Shown here piece by piece: positions 1 through 8,164 of a stretch of 37,612 bases of DNA. A program made the position numbers and the translations under genes. The DNA comes from AAA164-E04 sp014239995 (GTDB lineage Bacteria; Verrucomicrobiota; Verrucomicrobiia; Limisphaerales; AAA164-E04): the NCBI GenBank assembly GCA_029247315.1, contig JAQWLM010000144.1, positions 1-37,612 of the forward strand, in the 5' to 3' direction. Numbering within the stretch: the first letter of the stretch is position 1; the number at the start of each line of letters is the position of its first letter. Below the pieces are notes generated by a model that saw only the letters and a program-made list of their open reading frames with translations, was not told where the DNA came from and made no database searches.

Positions 1-367
1 GTGGGGGTTGCCGGCTGAAACCCCCGCATGCGTGTTTTGGGGGGGGGGGGGGCGGGGGGGCAGCGAATGGATCGCGCACGTGAATGCCCGTGCCCATGCC
101 AGGTGCCTCTCCTACGCGACACTGGATGCGGCCGTGAATGCGCTTCCACGCATCTTGGAACCTGATGACCAACTTCTTTTGAAGGGGTCCCGAGGTGCTC
201 ACCTGGAATGCATCTCGAGGGCGATTGTCGAAGGAGGTAAGGGAGGGCTTGAAAGTTCCACCCGTACAGGGAAGAACCGTATTGAGGGTTCCGTAAGTTG
301 CGGGAGGGCAATGGAACAGCAGATCCTGGACAAACCCGCCATGGGCGTTGGAAGTATAGTCGCATGA
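1..367 (+). CDS. murF: UDP-MurNAc-tripeptide:D-Ala-D-Ala ligase, C-terminal part (5' truncated by window)
   Basis: MurF adds D-Ala-D-Ala to the UDP-MurNAc-tripeptide in the cytoplasm. Only its C-terminal end is present; the frame is open to the window edge (codons start at base 2), so no start is expected here. The recognisable piece is LLLKGSRGAHLECISRAI, matching the conserved LVKGSR...E.V..AL end of MurF proteins. It sits directly before mraY, the classical dcw order, and its TGA overlaps the mraY ATG as ATGA. The tail after the KGSR motif is about 40 residues longer than in typical MurF. Bases 39-59 are an unusual G-run region (13 G, C, 7 G) giving a poly-Gly stretch that does not look like MurF, so a base-calling error or frameshift there is possible. 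The family call is confident; the first 25 codons are not. Confidence 0.8.
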   Translation, partial: WGLPAETPACVFWGGGGRGGSEWIAHVNARAHARCLSYATLDAAVNALPRILEPDDQLLLKGSRGAHLECISRAIVEGGKGGLESSTRTGKNRIEGSVSCGRAMEQQILDKPAMGVGSIVA

Positions 368-1509
368 TTTATTACCTGCACGAACTCGTTTTGGAATGGA
401 TCAAGGGAACTTCCCTGGAAGATCCGCTATCCCCTATCCGTATTTTTCGCTATATCTCGGTGCGAAGTATCGCGGCAGCGATGACCGCTCTGCTATTCAG
501 CTGGATCCTGGCTCCACGGGTGATCTCATGGTTGAAGGCTCTGAAATTTCGACAATACTACGCAGATAAATCCGAGCAGGCAGGTGGAACCGTGCGAGTG
601 ACAGACAAGCGTGGAACGCCCACCATGGGGGGAATCCTGATTGTGCTTTCGATGGACTTGGCTGTATTGCTCTGGGCGCAATTAAATACCATGATCCTGC
701 TCTGCCTGTTGTCATTGATTGTTCTTTCCGCCCTTGGTTTTTATGACGACTACCTGAAGGTCACCCGGCAGGATGCGGAAGGAGTCCAATCCAAAGTCAA
801 ACTCTGGGTTCAAATGGCCTTGGGTTGTGCCGTGGCCGCATATCTCTATTACATACCTGCGACACGCCCTCTCATTGAGGATATTACGGTTCCGTTCCTG
901 AAGACCCCTATCCTTCAGGGGGTTGCTTTCCTGGGGGTTGGTTTGACTCTTTTGACGATCATGGGGAGCTCTAATGCGGTGAATTTGACTGATGGACTGG
1001 ATGGCCTTGCCATTGGGTGCACCATCATCGTTACGGGTGTTTTTCTGGTGATGACCTACATCGCGGGGAATGTTAAATGGTCCGAGTATCTGCAGGTGCC
1101 CTATGTCGCAGGTGCCTCCGAGTTGACGATTTTCTGTGCAGCGATGCTCGGTGCCTCGGTTGGTTTCCTTTGGTACAACTGCCATCCAGCCCAGGTTTTC
1201 ATGGGAGATACCGGGTCCCTTGCCCTGGGGGGAGCCCTCGGGATCATTGCCGTGCTGATCCATCAACCGCTCATTCTGGTCATTGCCGGTGGCGTTTTTG
1301 TCGCAGAGGCCCTTTCGGTTATGCTTCAAGTGGGCTATTTCAAATACCACAAGCGACGCACGGGGGTGGGGAAACGTATTTTTCTGCGTGCCCCCCTGCA
1401 TCACCATTTTGAACAGTTGGGTTGGAAGGAAACGCAGGTGGTGACGCGTTTTTACATCCTGACAGGACTTTGCGCGGGGCTTGCCCTACTCACATTGAAA
1501 ATACGTTAA
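364..1509 (+). CDS. mraY: Phospho-N-acetylmuramoyl-pentapeptide transferase (lipid I synthase)
   Basis: MraY is an inner-membrane enzyme that transfers phospho-MurNAc-pentapeptide from UDP to undecaprenyl phosphate, making lipid I. The 381-residue product is close to the usual family length. Visible family motifs are DKRGTPTMGG (81-90), the acidic pair in FYDDYLKV (D128, D129), NAVNLTDGLDGLA with N207 and D210, FMGDTGSLALGG, and the triple-histidine APLHHHFE (H346-H348). About ten hydrophobic segments alternate with these loops. The frame stays open upstream to 298, but I chose the ATG at 364 because it gives the usual MIYYLHE-like N-terminus and the ATGA overlap with murF. Nothing essential seems to be missing. 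Confidence 0.97.
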   Translation: MIYYLHELVLEWIKGTSLEDPLSPIRIFRYISVRSIAAAMTALLFSWILAPRVISWLKALKFRQYYADKSEQAGGTVRVTDKRGTPTMGGILIVLSMDLAVLLWAQLNTMILLCLLSLIVLSALGFYDDYLKVTRQDAEGVQSKVKLWVQMALGCAVAAYLYYIPATRPLIEDITVPFLKTPILQGVAFLGVGLTLLTIMGSSNAVNLTDGLDGLAIGCTIIVTGVFLVMTYIAGNVKWSEYLQVPYVAGASELTIFCAAMLGASVGFLWYNCHPAQVFMGDTGSLALGGALGIIAVLIHQPLILVIAGGVFVAEALSVMLQVGYFKYHKRRTGVGKRIFLRAPLHHHFEQLGWKETQVVTRFYILTGLCAGLALLTLKIR

Positions 1510-1540
1510 GAACCTTTTATACTTTAATTCAGAGCCAGTA

Positions 1541-3007
1541 ATGACGGATTGGAACAACAAGAAGGTTTTGGTGATTGGCCTTGGTAAAAGCGGCCGATGT
1601 GCGGCAGCCCACCTTGCCGGACAGGGAGCTGAGGTCTGCATGATGGGTACGGATGCCGTTGAGGTTCCTTGCCCGGATAGTGAGATCGAGTTACTGAAGC
1701 GATCGGGTGTGCGGGTCGTGCTCGGGCAAGCCTCAATACCAGCGGAGCCCTTCGAACTGGCAGTCGTGAATCCGGGTGTGATGTTGGGTTCCTCGATAAT
1801 AAGTGCAGTGCAGCAGGCCGGAATTCCCATCGTGGGGGAACTTGAGCTCGGTTACCGGGAGATTCATTGTCCGAATATTGCGATCACCGGGACCAATGGT
1901 AAAACGACCACCACGCACCTGATTCGCGAGGTGCTGCAATCCAGCCAAAGAAAAACCGAAATTGCGGATCACCTCGAGACACCTCTCTGCTCCCTGATCG
2001 ACCAGAGTATGGCGCTTGATTTTCTCACCCTCGAGGTCACTTCGTTTCAACTGGAAACCATCTGCGATTTTCGCCCATCCATTGGTGTTCTCCTGAATCT
2101 CGTGCCTGATCATCTGGATCATTATGATTCCCTGGATGCCTATGCACGAGTCAAGGCACGCCTGTTTGAAAATCAGCAACCTCACGACTGGTGCGTTATC
2201 CAGAGTGAAGCACTGGCAAGGTTGCGAAGCCTTGGAGTGCGGATTCCAGGAAAAGTGATGACCTTCAGCGCTGAAAACCGTCGGGCCGATGTTTACCTGG
2301 ATCGCGGTCTGCTGATCAGCAAGGTGGAAGGATGGACTGGACCACTGCTCAACATGGTGGATGGGCATCTTTCAGGTCCCCACCAGGCTGAAAACCTCAT
2401 GGCTGCACTCTTGGTTGGGCGCATTTTGCGCATTCCTCTGGAAACGGCCAAAAAAGCCACCCAATCCTTCAAGACCTTACCTCATCGGGGGGAGCGTGTA
2501 CGCGAACTCGGATGTGTGCTATACATCAACGATTCAAAAGCAGGTAATCCACATGCGACTGCGCAGGCCCTTCGCTCGGTGAGGCCAGTGCGCGCAGGTG
2601 AACCAAATATCTGGTTGATTGCCGGTGGTGATGATAAAGGCCTTCAGCATCATGATTTGGGGCCACTCATTTCCCAGAGGGTCAAAGGTGTGTTCCTGAT
2701 CGGTAAATCCAGGGATCGCCTGAGGGCTGCTTGGAGTTTATTTGCGCCTTGTCAATTTTGTGAAGACCTGGTAGAAGCTATCACCGGAGCAGCCAAGCAA
2801 GCCTTACCTTCTGACGTCGTACTATTATCCCCTGCTTGCTCCAGTTTGGATATGTTTCGGGACGACGAACACCCCGGAGAGGTGTTCCGGAAAGCCGTAA
2901 ACCAACTCAGCACGTCGCGGATGCCCAGCAAGGACGCTTCCGCTGTTGAATCCGTTGTTCCATCATTCGATCAAAAACCGAGTTCGATCGCTGCTGATAA
3001 GCAGTGA
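1541..3007 (+). CDS. murD: UDP-N-acetylmuramoyl-L-alanine:D-glutamate ligase
   Basis: MurD is the cytoplasmic Mur ligase that adds D-Glu to UDP-MurNAc-L-Ala. It shows an N-terminal Rossmann segment (VLVIGLGKSGRCAA, residues 9-22), the ATP-binding P-loop ITGTNGKTTTT (115-125, K121), the central-domain LNLVPDHLDHYDS, and the C-terminal INDSKAGNPHATAQAL and LLSPACSSLDMFRD motifs. At 488 residues it is about 35 longer than typical MurD; the excess is a Ser/Pro-rich C-terminal tail (STSRMPSKDASAVESVVPS...) of unknown role. It follows mraY by 31 bases with only a weak purine-rich site before the ATG. A 76-base gap separates it from the next gene, the largest gap in this part of the cluster. Confidence 0.96.
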   Translation: MTDWNNKKVLVIGLGKSGRCAAAHLAGQGAEVCMMGTDAVEVPCPDSEIELLKRSGVRVVLGQASIPAEPFELAVVNPGVMLGSSIISAVQQAGIPIVGELELGYREIHCPNIAITGTNGKTTTTHLIREVLQSSQRKTEIADHLETPLCSLIDQSMALDFLTLEVTSFQLETICDFRPSIGVLLNLVPDHLDHYDSLDAYARVKARLFENQQPHDWCVIQSEALARLRSLGVRIPGKVMTFSAENRRADVYLDRGLLISKVEGWTGPLLNMVDGHLSGPHQAENLMAALLVGRILRIPLETAKKATQSFKTLPHRGERVRELGCVLYINDSKAGNPHATAQALRSVRPVRAGEPNIWLIAGGDDKGLQHHDLGPLISQRVKGVFLIGKSRDRLRAAWSLFAPCQFCEDLVEAITGAAKQALPSDVVLLSPACSSLDMFRDDEHPGEVFRKAVNQLSTSRMPSKDASAVESVVPSFDQKPSSIAADKQ

Positions 3008-3083
3008 TCTACTGGTTTCAGCGAAATCATATGATGCAGTTTTTAGAAGAATAAATCAAGAAATGTGATACATTGTAACTTTC

Positions 3084-3920
3084 ATGAAAGACCAAAGTCC
3101 GCTCATCCCATCCGGTTCCGCCCTAGAGCAATTGCAGCGAAGCAAAACCAAGGTGCTCTCCACTGTGTTCGTCATCGTCGCGGCACATGTGCTTCCCATC
3201 ACGGGGCTGCTTTTGATGCAGGGTTGCAAACCAGATGCCCAGGTGGTGAGCGAGAACGGTGAGCAAAGCGAACAAGCTTCAGATCAGGAGGGAAAACCAG
3301 TTGGAGATAATGAACTTTATGGCGAATTTGTGAGCAAGAATGAGTCGCTCAGCATGCCTATCAAGGATGCACCGGGTGGAGCAAGTGCTCCACTCAGGGA
3401 AGATCCCACCAGCATCGCTCCAGATCGTGCTCCCGATCTGGATGTGGACCCCTCCAATGACTGGGTGATCAAGGAACAGGTGACCGGCGTGAGTGATAAG
3501 TCCTCATCTGCGGAGAAACCTCAAAAAGGCAACCCATCGGAAAGTCCGACAGTGGCCAAGGGACTTGTGGAACATACCATTCAATCAGGGGATATGCTTT
3601 CGACCCTGGCGAAAAAATATCGTACGACACTCAATGATCTCGTGGAAGCTAATCCTGGAATCAATCCGCGCCGCCTGAAAGTTGGTTATCAACTTGTTGT
3701 ACCGCAAGGGACGGCCGTGGTGCTGAAGGAAAACAAGGCGGCACCCGTTGCGCCTGGCAGGGTCTATGTTGTCAAGGTTGGAGACTCCCTCAGCGGCATC
3801 GCCAAGGCAAATGGAGTGACGCTGAGCGAATTGAGAACTGCCAACGATATCAGGACTCATATCATTCACCCTGGCCAGCAGCTTTCCATACCGGTCAAGA
3901 ACGTGGCATCGGGTCGTTGA
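3084..3920 (+). CDS. LysM-repeat cell wall-binding protein inside the dcw cluster
   Basis: This 278-residue protein has a basic N-terminus, one hydrophobic segment (about 24-46) ending at Cys48 in LLLMQGCKP, a low-complexity acidic linker (50-160), and two C-terminal LysM domains (162-207, with HTIQSGDMLSTLAKKYRT; 227-270, with YVVKVGDSLSGIAKANGV). LysM domains bind the glycan backbone of peptidoglycan. The hydrophobic segment plus Cys48 could be a lipoprotein signal with an atypical lipobox or simply a membrane anchor; either way the LysM domains should face the periplasm. It lies between murD and ftsW, which are adjacent in many dcw clusters, so a role tying the divisome to the wall is a reasonable inference. 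No catalytic domain is visible. The exact function is unknown to me. Confidence 0.88.
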   Translation: MKDQSPLIPSGSALEQLQRSKTKVLSTVFVIVAAHVLPITGLLLMQGCKPDAQVVSENGEQSEQASDQEGKPVGDNELYGEFVSKNESLSMPIKDAPGGASAPLREDPTSIAPDRAPDLDVDPSNDWVIKEQVTGVSDKSSSAEKPQKGNPSESPTVAKGLVEHTIQSGDMLSTLAKKYRTTLNDLVEANPGINPRRLKVGYQLVVPQGTAVVLKENKAAPVAPGRVYVVKVGDSLSGIAKANGVTLSELRTANDIRTHIIHPGQQLSIPVKNVASGR

Positions 3921-3967
3921 CAAATTCGATCGGGCTGGAGTCAGTTGTCCATTGAAAGGCAAGGTCC

Positions 3968-5128
3968 ATGAGCGTATGCGATAGCAAGAGCCATAGCTTA
4001 AAGCAGGCTGCTTACCTGCTCATCGCCTGTGTCCTGCTGCTGCTTACCTTCGGGGCGGTGATGCTTTACAGCGCCAGCATGCACATGGAAGGATCCTTCC
4101 TGTTGGTCAAACACCTTGTTTTTGTTACGCTTGGGCTCTGCGGCGCCTTTTTTCTCTCTTGGAAGGATTACGCGTGGATACGGCGGCATGCGGTCAAGCT
4201 ATTTGTGATGGCAGCCGGCCTGCTGGCCCTCATATATGTGTTTGGGGAGGTGAGGAATCACGCAAGACGTTGGTTTATTTTTAGCATCGGCAGCAGGGAG
4301 GTCAGCTTCCAGCCCTCTGAGTTTGCAAAACTTGCTCTGATTGTTTTTCTGGCTTGGTATGGAGAAAAATACCGTGATCAAATGCAGTCATGGGGACGTG
4401 GGTTTCTCTATCCGCTCTTACCGATCGGGATCATGCTTGCATTGATTTTTGCTGAACCTGATCGTGGTACGACCATTCTACTGGGGGCACTTACGGCTGT
4501 GATCTTGTTGCTTGCCGGTTCTCCCTGGTCCGGCTTTGCCACCCTTCTTGCCGTTGGTTTCGGAGGCCTTACCTACCTTTTTACCACCCAGGCCACACCT
4601 CGGGGGCGTCTGCTGGCCTGGTTGAACCCTGAACAATTCAAGGGAGATCAGGCCTATCAGATTTGGCAGTCACTTCTGGCATTTGGCTCTGGAGGTGTCG
4701 AGGGCAAGGGATTGGGGGAAGGTAGGATCAAAATCAACTTCCTTCCTGAACAACAGACCGATTTTATTTTTGCAGTGATTGGGGAAGAGATGGGTCTGAT
4801 TGTCTCCGTGGGCGTCATTCTGGTCTTTGCCATGGTGGTTTCTTCTGGACTCTACATTGCCTGGCATGCCCGAGATCGTTTTGGCTTCTTGACGGCTTCT
4901 GGCATTACATTTTTGATCGGAATGCAGGCGCTCATCAATATGGCCGTAGTGACAAACACACTACCCAACAAGGGGCTTTCCTTGCCTTTTATCAGTTATG
5001 GTGGGTCTAATCTTCTTTTCATGCTTGCTGGTGTCGGCATCCTGGTGAGTGTTGCACACCATTCCATTCAAGCGATGGGCATGAATGGACCTGTTCCTGT
5101 TGAATCTGAGGAATTACTGCGAGGATGA
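3968..5128 (+). CDS. ftsW: Septal peptidoglycan glycosyltransferase FtsW (SEDS family)
   Basis: FtsW is a polytopic SEDS protein that polymerises lipid II at the division septum together with a class B PBP. The 386-residue protein has about ten hydrophobic helices and the SEDS motifs HARRWF followed by FQPSEFAKLAL, AEPDRGTTILL (the conserved Asp loop), YQIWQSLLAFGSGGVEGKG, LPEQQTDFIFAVIGEEMG and NTLPNKGLSLPFISYGGSN. The start at 3968 has an AAGG site a few bases upstream. Its stop overlaps murG as ATGA. RodA is the main alternative for this fold, but the position between mur genes and murG favours FtsW. No substitution of a key motif is seen. Confidence 0.96.
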   Translation: MSVCDSKSHSLKQAAYLLIACVLLLLTFGAVMLYSASMHMEGSFLLVKHLVFVTLGLCGAFFLSWKDYAWIRRHAVKLFVMAAGLLALIYVFGEVRNHARRWFIFSIGSREVSFQPSEFAKLALIVFLAWYGEKYRDQMQSWGRGFLYPLLPIGIMLALIFAEPDRGTTILLGALTAVILLLAGSPWSGFATLLAVGFGGLTYLFTTQATPRGRLLAWLNPEQFKGDQAYQIWQSLLAFGSGGVEGKGLGEGRIKINFLPEQQTDFIFAVIGEEMGLIVSVGVILVFAMVVSSGLYIAWHARDRFGFLTASGITFLIGMQALINMAVVTNTLPNKGLSLPFISYGGSNLLFMLAGVGILVSVAHHSIQAMGMNGPVPVESEELLRG

Positions 5129-6330
5129 AGGGACCTGCTGCCATATTGGACCGTTCGCTGAAGGTTGCGGTTGCCTGTGGTGGCACTGGAGGTCACCTTT
5201 TTCCGGGGGTAGCTGTGGCAGACGAGTTCAGGCGACTGGGGCATACGCCCTTTTTACTTTTATCGGACAAGCAGGTGGACCTTCAGGCGGCCAAGACACT
5301 CGAGCATCCTCATGCACATCTCTCTTCCGTTGCATGGCAGCGGGGTAGTCGCTTGGGTTTTTTGACAGGTTTCATGCGTGGATTGAGGGAAACGGCGTCC
5401 ATCTTCAAGGTGCGCCAGCCAGACGCTGTTCTGGCCATGGGAGGTTTCACCAGTCTTTGCCCTGTATTCATCGCCCGTTTGCGGCGTCGGCCTGTTTTTT
5501 TGCATGAAAGTAACAGTATGCCAGGACGTGCTGTTCGCATTCTTGCCCGCTGGGCCAATAAGGGATTTGTCGGTTTTGAAAAGGCTTCCCGCCGTCTTTC
5601 TGGCTTGCAGTGTTTTCCTACTGGAACGCCAGTGCGATCTTCCCTCAGGCAATTGGACCGGCAAACCTGCTGCAAGGAATTGGGATTTGACCCGCGTCGT
5701 CCGGTCTTACTTGTTACAGGCGGAAGTCAGGGCGCTTTGGGTTTGAATCGTTGTATGACCAATAGCCTTGCAGCTATCGGTCGATCTTTGCCGGAACTCC
5801 AGATCCTGCATCTAGTAGGACTGAACGATGATATTGATAAAATCCGTACATGCTATCGACATGCGGGCGTTCAGTGCCTTTTATATCCTTTTTTCAAGCG
5901 CATGGATCTAGCCCTGGGTGCAGCGGATGCAGCAGTGGGGCGGGCTGGCGCCTCCTTCATGGCCGAGCTTGCAGCGGTGCGCTTACCTAGCCTTTTGATC
6001 CCTTTTCCTCACTCTGCTGAAAATCATCAAAGGGAGAATGCCTTGACCTTTGCGGACCAAGGTGCCGCCCTCCACGTTGATGAATCTGAAGCCACCCCTA
6101 TTTGCGTGGTTTCTGCGCTGAAGACATTGATTCAGGAGGAAGATACTCGTGTGAAAATGAAGTCTGCTCTGGCTGCCCTCGATTATCCGGATGCAGCAGA
6201 GAAGATTGTCAGTCGCATGTTGTCGGAAATGGACTGGCGTGAGGGACTGGTGCCAGCCAGAGCGGCCAGCAGAACGTCACGACCATCCGATCATGAAGCC
6301 ATGAAACCACTTTCACTGCAATGGTTTTGA
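5125..6330 (+). CDS. murG: Lipid II synthase, UDP-GlcNAc:lipid I GlcNAc transferase
   Basis: MurG is a membrane-associated GT28 glycosyltransferase that adds GlcNAc to lipid I on the cytoplasmic face. The N-terminal domain has ACGGTGGHLFPG, AMGGFTS and HESNSMPGRA; the C-terminal donor domain has VTGGSQGALGLN, GRAGASFMAELA and PFPHSAENHQRENA. The protein is 401 residues, about 40 longer than usual, with extra residues at both ends (a 10-residue leader before the first strand and a tail after about 370). Its ATG overlaps the ftsW stop and has GAGGA directly upstream. Its final 10 bases overlap the murB start, leaving no room for murC, which commonly follows murG. Confidence 0.96.
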   Translation: MKGPAAILDRSLKVAVACGGTGGHLFPGVAVADEFRRLGHTPFLLLSDKQVDLQAAKTLEHPHAHLSSVAWQRGSRLGFLTGFMRGLRETASIFKVRQPDAVLAMGGFTSLCPVFIARLRRRPVFLHESNSMPGRAVRILARWANKGFVGFEKASRRLSGLQCFPTGTPVRSSLRQLDRQTCCKELGFDPRRPVLLVTGGSQGALGLNRCMTNSLAAIGRSLPELQILHLVGLNDDIDKIRTCYRHAGVQCLLYPFFKRMDLALGAADAAVGRAGASFMAELAAVRLPSLLIPFPHSAENHQRENALTFADQGAALHVDESEATPICVVSALKTLIQEEDTRVKMKSALAALDYPDAAEKIVSRMLSEMDWREGLVPARAASRTSRPSDHEAMKPLSLQWF

Positions 6331-7226
6331 ACTCCACCACATTGAAAGAGTGCTTGAGCAATGCCTCCAGGATCAAGGTGGACGAGTCTCTTGGACCTAA
6401 AACCACACTCAGAGTGGGAGGGCATGCGGACCTTTTTCTCCAAGCGGCTTCCAGGGATGACTTGATTGCAGCTTTGAGATGGAGTCGTTTGCACGGTGTC
6501 CCGGTGACCATGCTGGGCCGAGGTTCCAATCTCCTGATTCTGGATGGAGGTATTCGGGGCCTGGTGATATCCCTTTCCGATCGTTTTTTCTCTCGGATCG
6601 AGGTGCAGGATGAACGCCTGACCTGTGGTGCCGGTGCCCGTCTCAAGCAACTCGCTGAGACCTCGCGCATGGCGGGTCTATCGGGACTGGAATTCCTTGA
6701 AGGAATCCCGGGTTGTGTAGGGGGTGCCTTACATATGAATGCCGGGGCGATGCAGCAGTGGACTTTTGACCGCGTCGAGAAAATAACCACCATGGACCGC
6801 GAGGGCGATCTTCATGTATGGAAGGGTAGCGAAGTGGAAGTGCATTACCGCTCTTGCCCCTTGTTGCGTGAGCACATTGCCATTGAGGCTGTCTTTCTCG
6901 GTACGCAGTCCAATCCATCGGTGATCAGGAAGACCATGGACAATTACAGTCGCCGTCGTCGTCTATCCCAGCCCGTTGCCTCCAGTGCGGGTTGCATGTT
7001 CAAGAATCCTGACCACATTTCTGCTGGCAAATTGATTGATGAACTTGGCTTGAAGGGAACACGTGTTGGGGAGGCGATGATATCCGAACTGCATGGTAAT
7101 TTTATCGTCAACCTTGGCGGAGCTGTTGCGGCGGATGTGGTCAGCCTGATCAAACTTGTCCAAGAGAGGGTGATGAGTGCTCATCAGATCGAGCTTGAAG
7201 TGGAAGTGCAGGTGGTAGGGGAATGA
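6321..7226 (+). CDS. murB: UDP-N-acetylenolpyruvoylglucosamine reductase
   Basis: MurB is a cytoplasmic FAD enzyme that reduces UDP-GlcNAc-enolpyruvate to UDP-MurNAc. FAD-binding motifs are TTLRVGGHADLFLQ, MLGRGSNLLILDGG and GLEFLEGIPGCVGGALHMNAGA. The C-terminal region has MFKNP, KLIDELGLKGTRVGEA, HGNFIVN and LEVEVQVVG, where E295 lines up with the catalytic C-terminal glutamate. At 301 residues it is the shorter type. The residue at the proton-donor position, serine in E. coli (GS.FKNP), is Cys225 here (SAGCMFKNP). The start overlaps murG by 10 bases and lacks a clear Shine-Dalgarno site, so translation may be coupled. It overlaps ddl by ATGA. Confidence 0.96.
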   Translation: MVLNSTTLKECLSNASRIKVDESLGPKTTLRVGGHADLFLQAASRDDLIAALRWSRLHGVPVTMLGRGSNLLILDGGIRGLVISLSDRFFSRIEVQDERLTCGAGARLKQLAETSRMAGLSGLEFLEGIPGCVGGALHMNAGAMQQWTFDRVEKITTMDREGDLHVWKGSEVEVHYRSCPLLREHIAIEAVFLGTQSNPSVIRKTMDNYSRRRRLSQPVASSAGCMFKNPDHISAGKLIDELGLKGTRVGEAMISELHGNFIVNLGGAVAADVVSLIKLVQERVMSAHQIELEVEVQVVGE

Positions 7227-8164
7227 ATGCGATGATGCATATCACGGTTCTGATGGGAGGTGACTCCACCGAGCGCGATGTTTCTCTTCGTTCTGGTCAG
7301 GCCGTTATCAAGGCCCTTACCGAGAGGGGACATCAGGTTTCGGGTTTTGATCCCGTCAATGGTAACCTGGAACTTCCTCCCGATACCGATCTTGTTTTCC
7401 TGGCATTGCATGGCACCTATGGTGAAGATGGCTCCATCCAGGACCTTCTTGAATCCATGGGGATGCCTTACACGGGAAGTGGCCCGATCTCCAGTCGCCT
7501 GGCATTTGACAAGCTTGCTGCCAAGCATTTGTTTGAGGAACATGGACTTTCGACGCCACCCTTCATTGCCGTAAAGGACGCTAATTATCCCTTCCCCGAG
7601 GAGCTTGGTCTGCCATTGGTTGTCAAACCTGTTCGCGAGGGTTCCAGTGTCGGATTGCGTTTTGTTCACGCAAGGGACACTTGGCCTGAGGCACTTGAAT
7701 ACGTTTTACGATATGGAGGAGAGGTCCTTGTTGAAAGGTGTATTCCCGGCCGGGAATTGACCGTTGCAGTTCTGGATAGCAAGGCATGCCCTATTGTTGA
7801 AATCAAGCCTAATGATCAAGCATCCTATGACTATGAGCACAAATACACCGTAGGTGCGACACGTTACTTCTGTCCGGCAGACCTGGAATCAACAACGGCA
7901 GATCGATGCAAGGAACTCGCGCTGGCTGCTTACAGGGTGCTCGGCTGCGAGGGGTATGGCAGGGTAGATCTCATGCTGGAGGGAAATCAACCTTTTCTAC
8001 TGGAGGTCAACACCCTTCCGGGCATGACGGAAACCAGCTTGCTTCCCATGGCCGCATCTGCCGCTGGAATGCCTTTTCCCGAGCTTTGTGAATGGATGGC
8101 CCGCGAGGGTCTCAGGCGTCATCAATCCAGCTCGGATGAAGCTGGAGTGTCAAATTTCCGTTGA
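7223..8164 (+). CDS. ddl: D-alanine:D-alanine ligase
   Basis: Ddl is a cytoplasmic ATP-grasp enzyme making the D-Ala-D-Ala dipeptide that MurF consumes. The 313-residue length is typical of DdlB. Motifs are VLMGGDSTERDVSLRSG (the first-substrate glutamate), ALHGTYGEDGSIQ, VVKPVREGSSVGL (serine of the EGSSVG loop), SYDYEHKYTVGATRYFCP with the omega-loop tyrosine, GYGRVDLML, and LLEVNTLPGMTETSLLPMAA with metal-binding Glu and Asn. Nothing suggests a D-Ala-D-Lac or D-Ala-D-Ser variant. It starts in the murB stop (ATGA) and ends inside the ftsQ start (TTGA), so it is part of the same transcription unit. Unlike in chlamydiae, it is not fused to MurC. Confidence 0.96.
   Translation: MNAMMHITVLMGGDSTERDVSLRSGQAVIKALTERGHQVSGFDPVNGNLELPPDTDLVFLALHGTYGEDGSIQDLLESMGMPYTGSGPISSRLAFDKLAAKHLFEEHGLSTPPFIAVKDANYPFPEELGLPLVVKPVREGSSVGLRFVHARDTWPEALEYVLRYGGEVLVERCIPGRELTVAVLDSKACPIVEIKPNDQASYDYEHKYTVGATRYFCPADLESTTADRCKELALAAYRVLGCEGYGRVDLMLEGNQPFLLEVNTLPGMTETSLLPMAASAAGMPFPELCEWMAREGLRRHQSSSDEAGVSNFR

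Noticed and set aside
712..1407. 231-codon open frame on the - strand
   Set aside because: It lies entirely opposite mraY, whose motifs are clear on the + strand; its composition looks like a shadow and no domain is recognisable.
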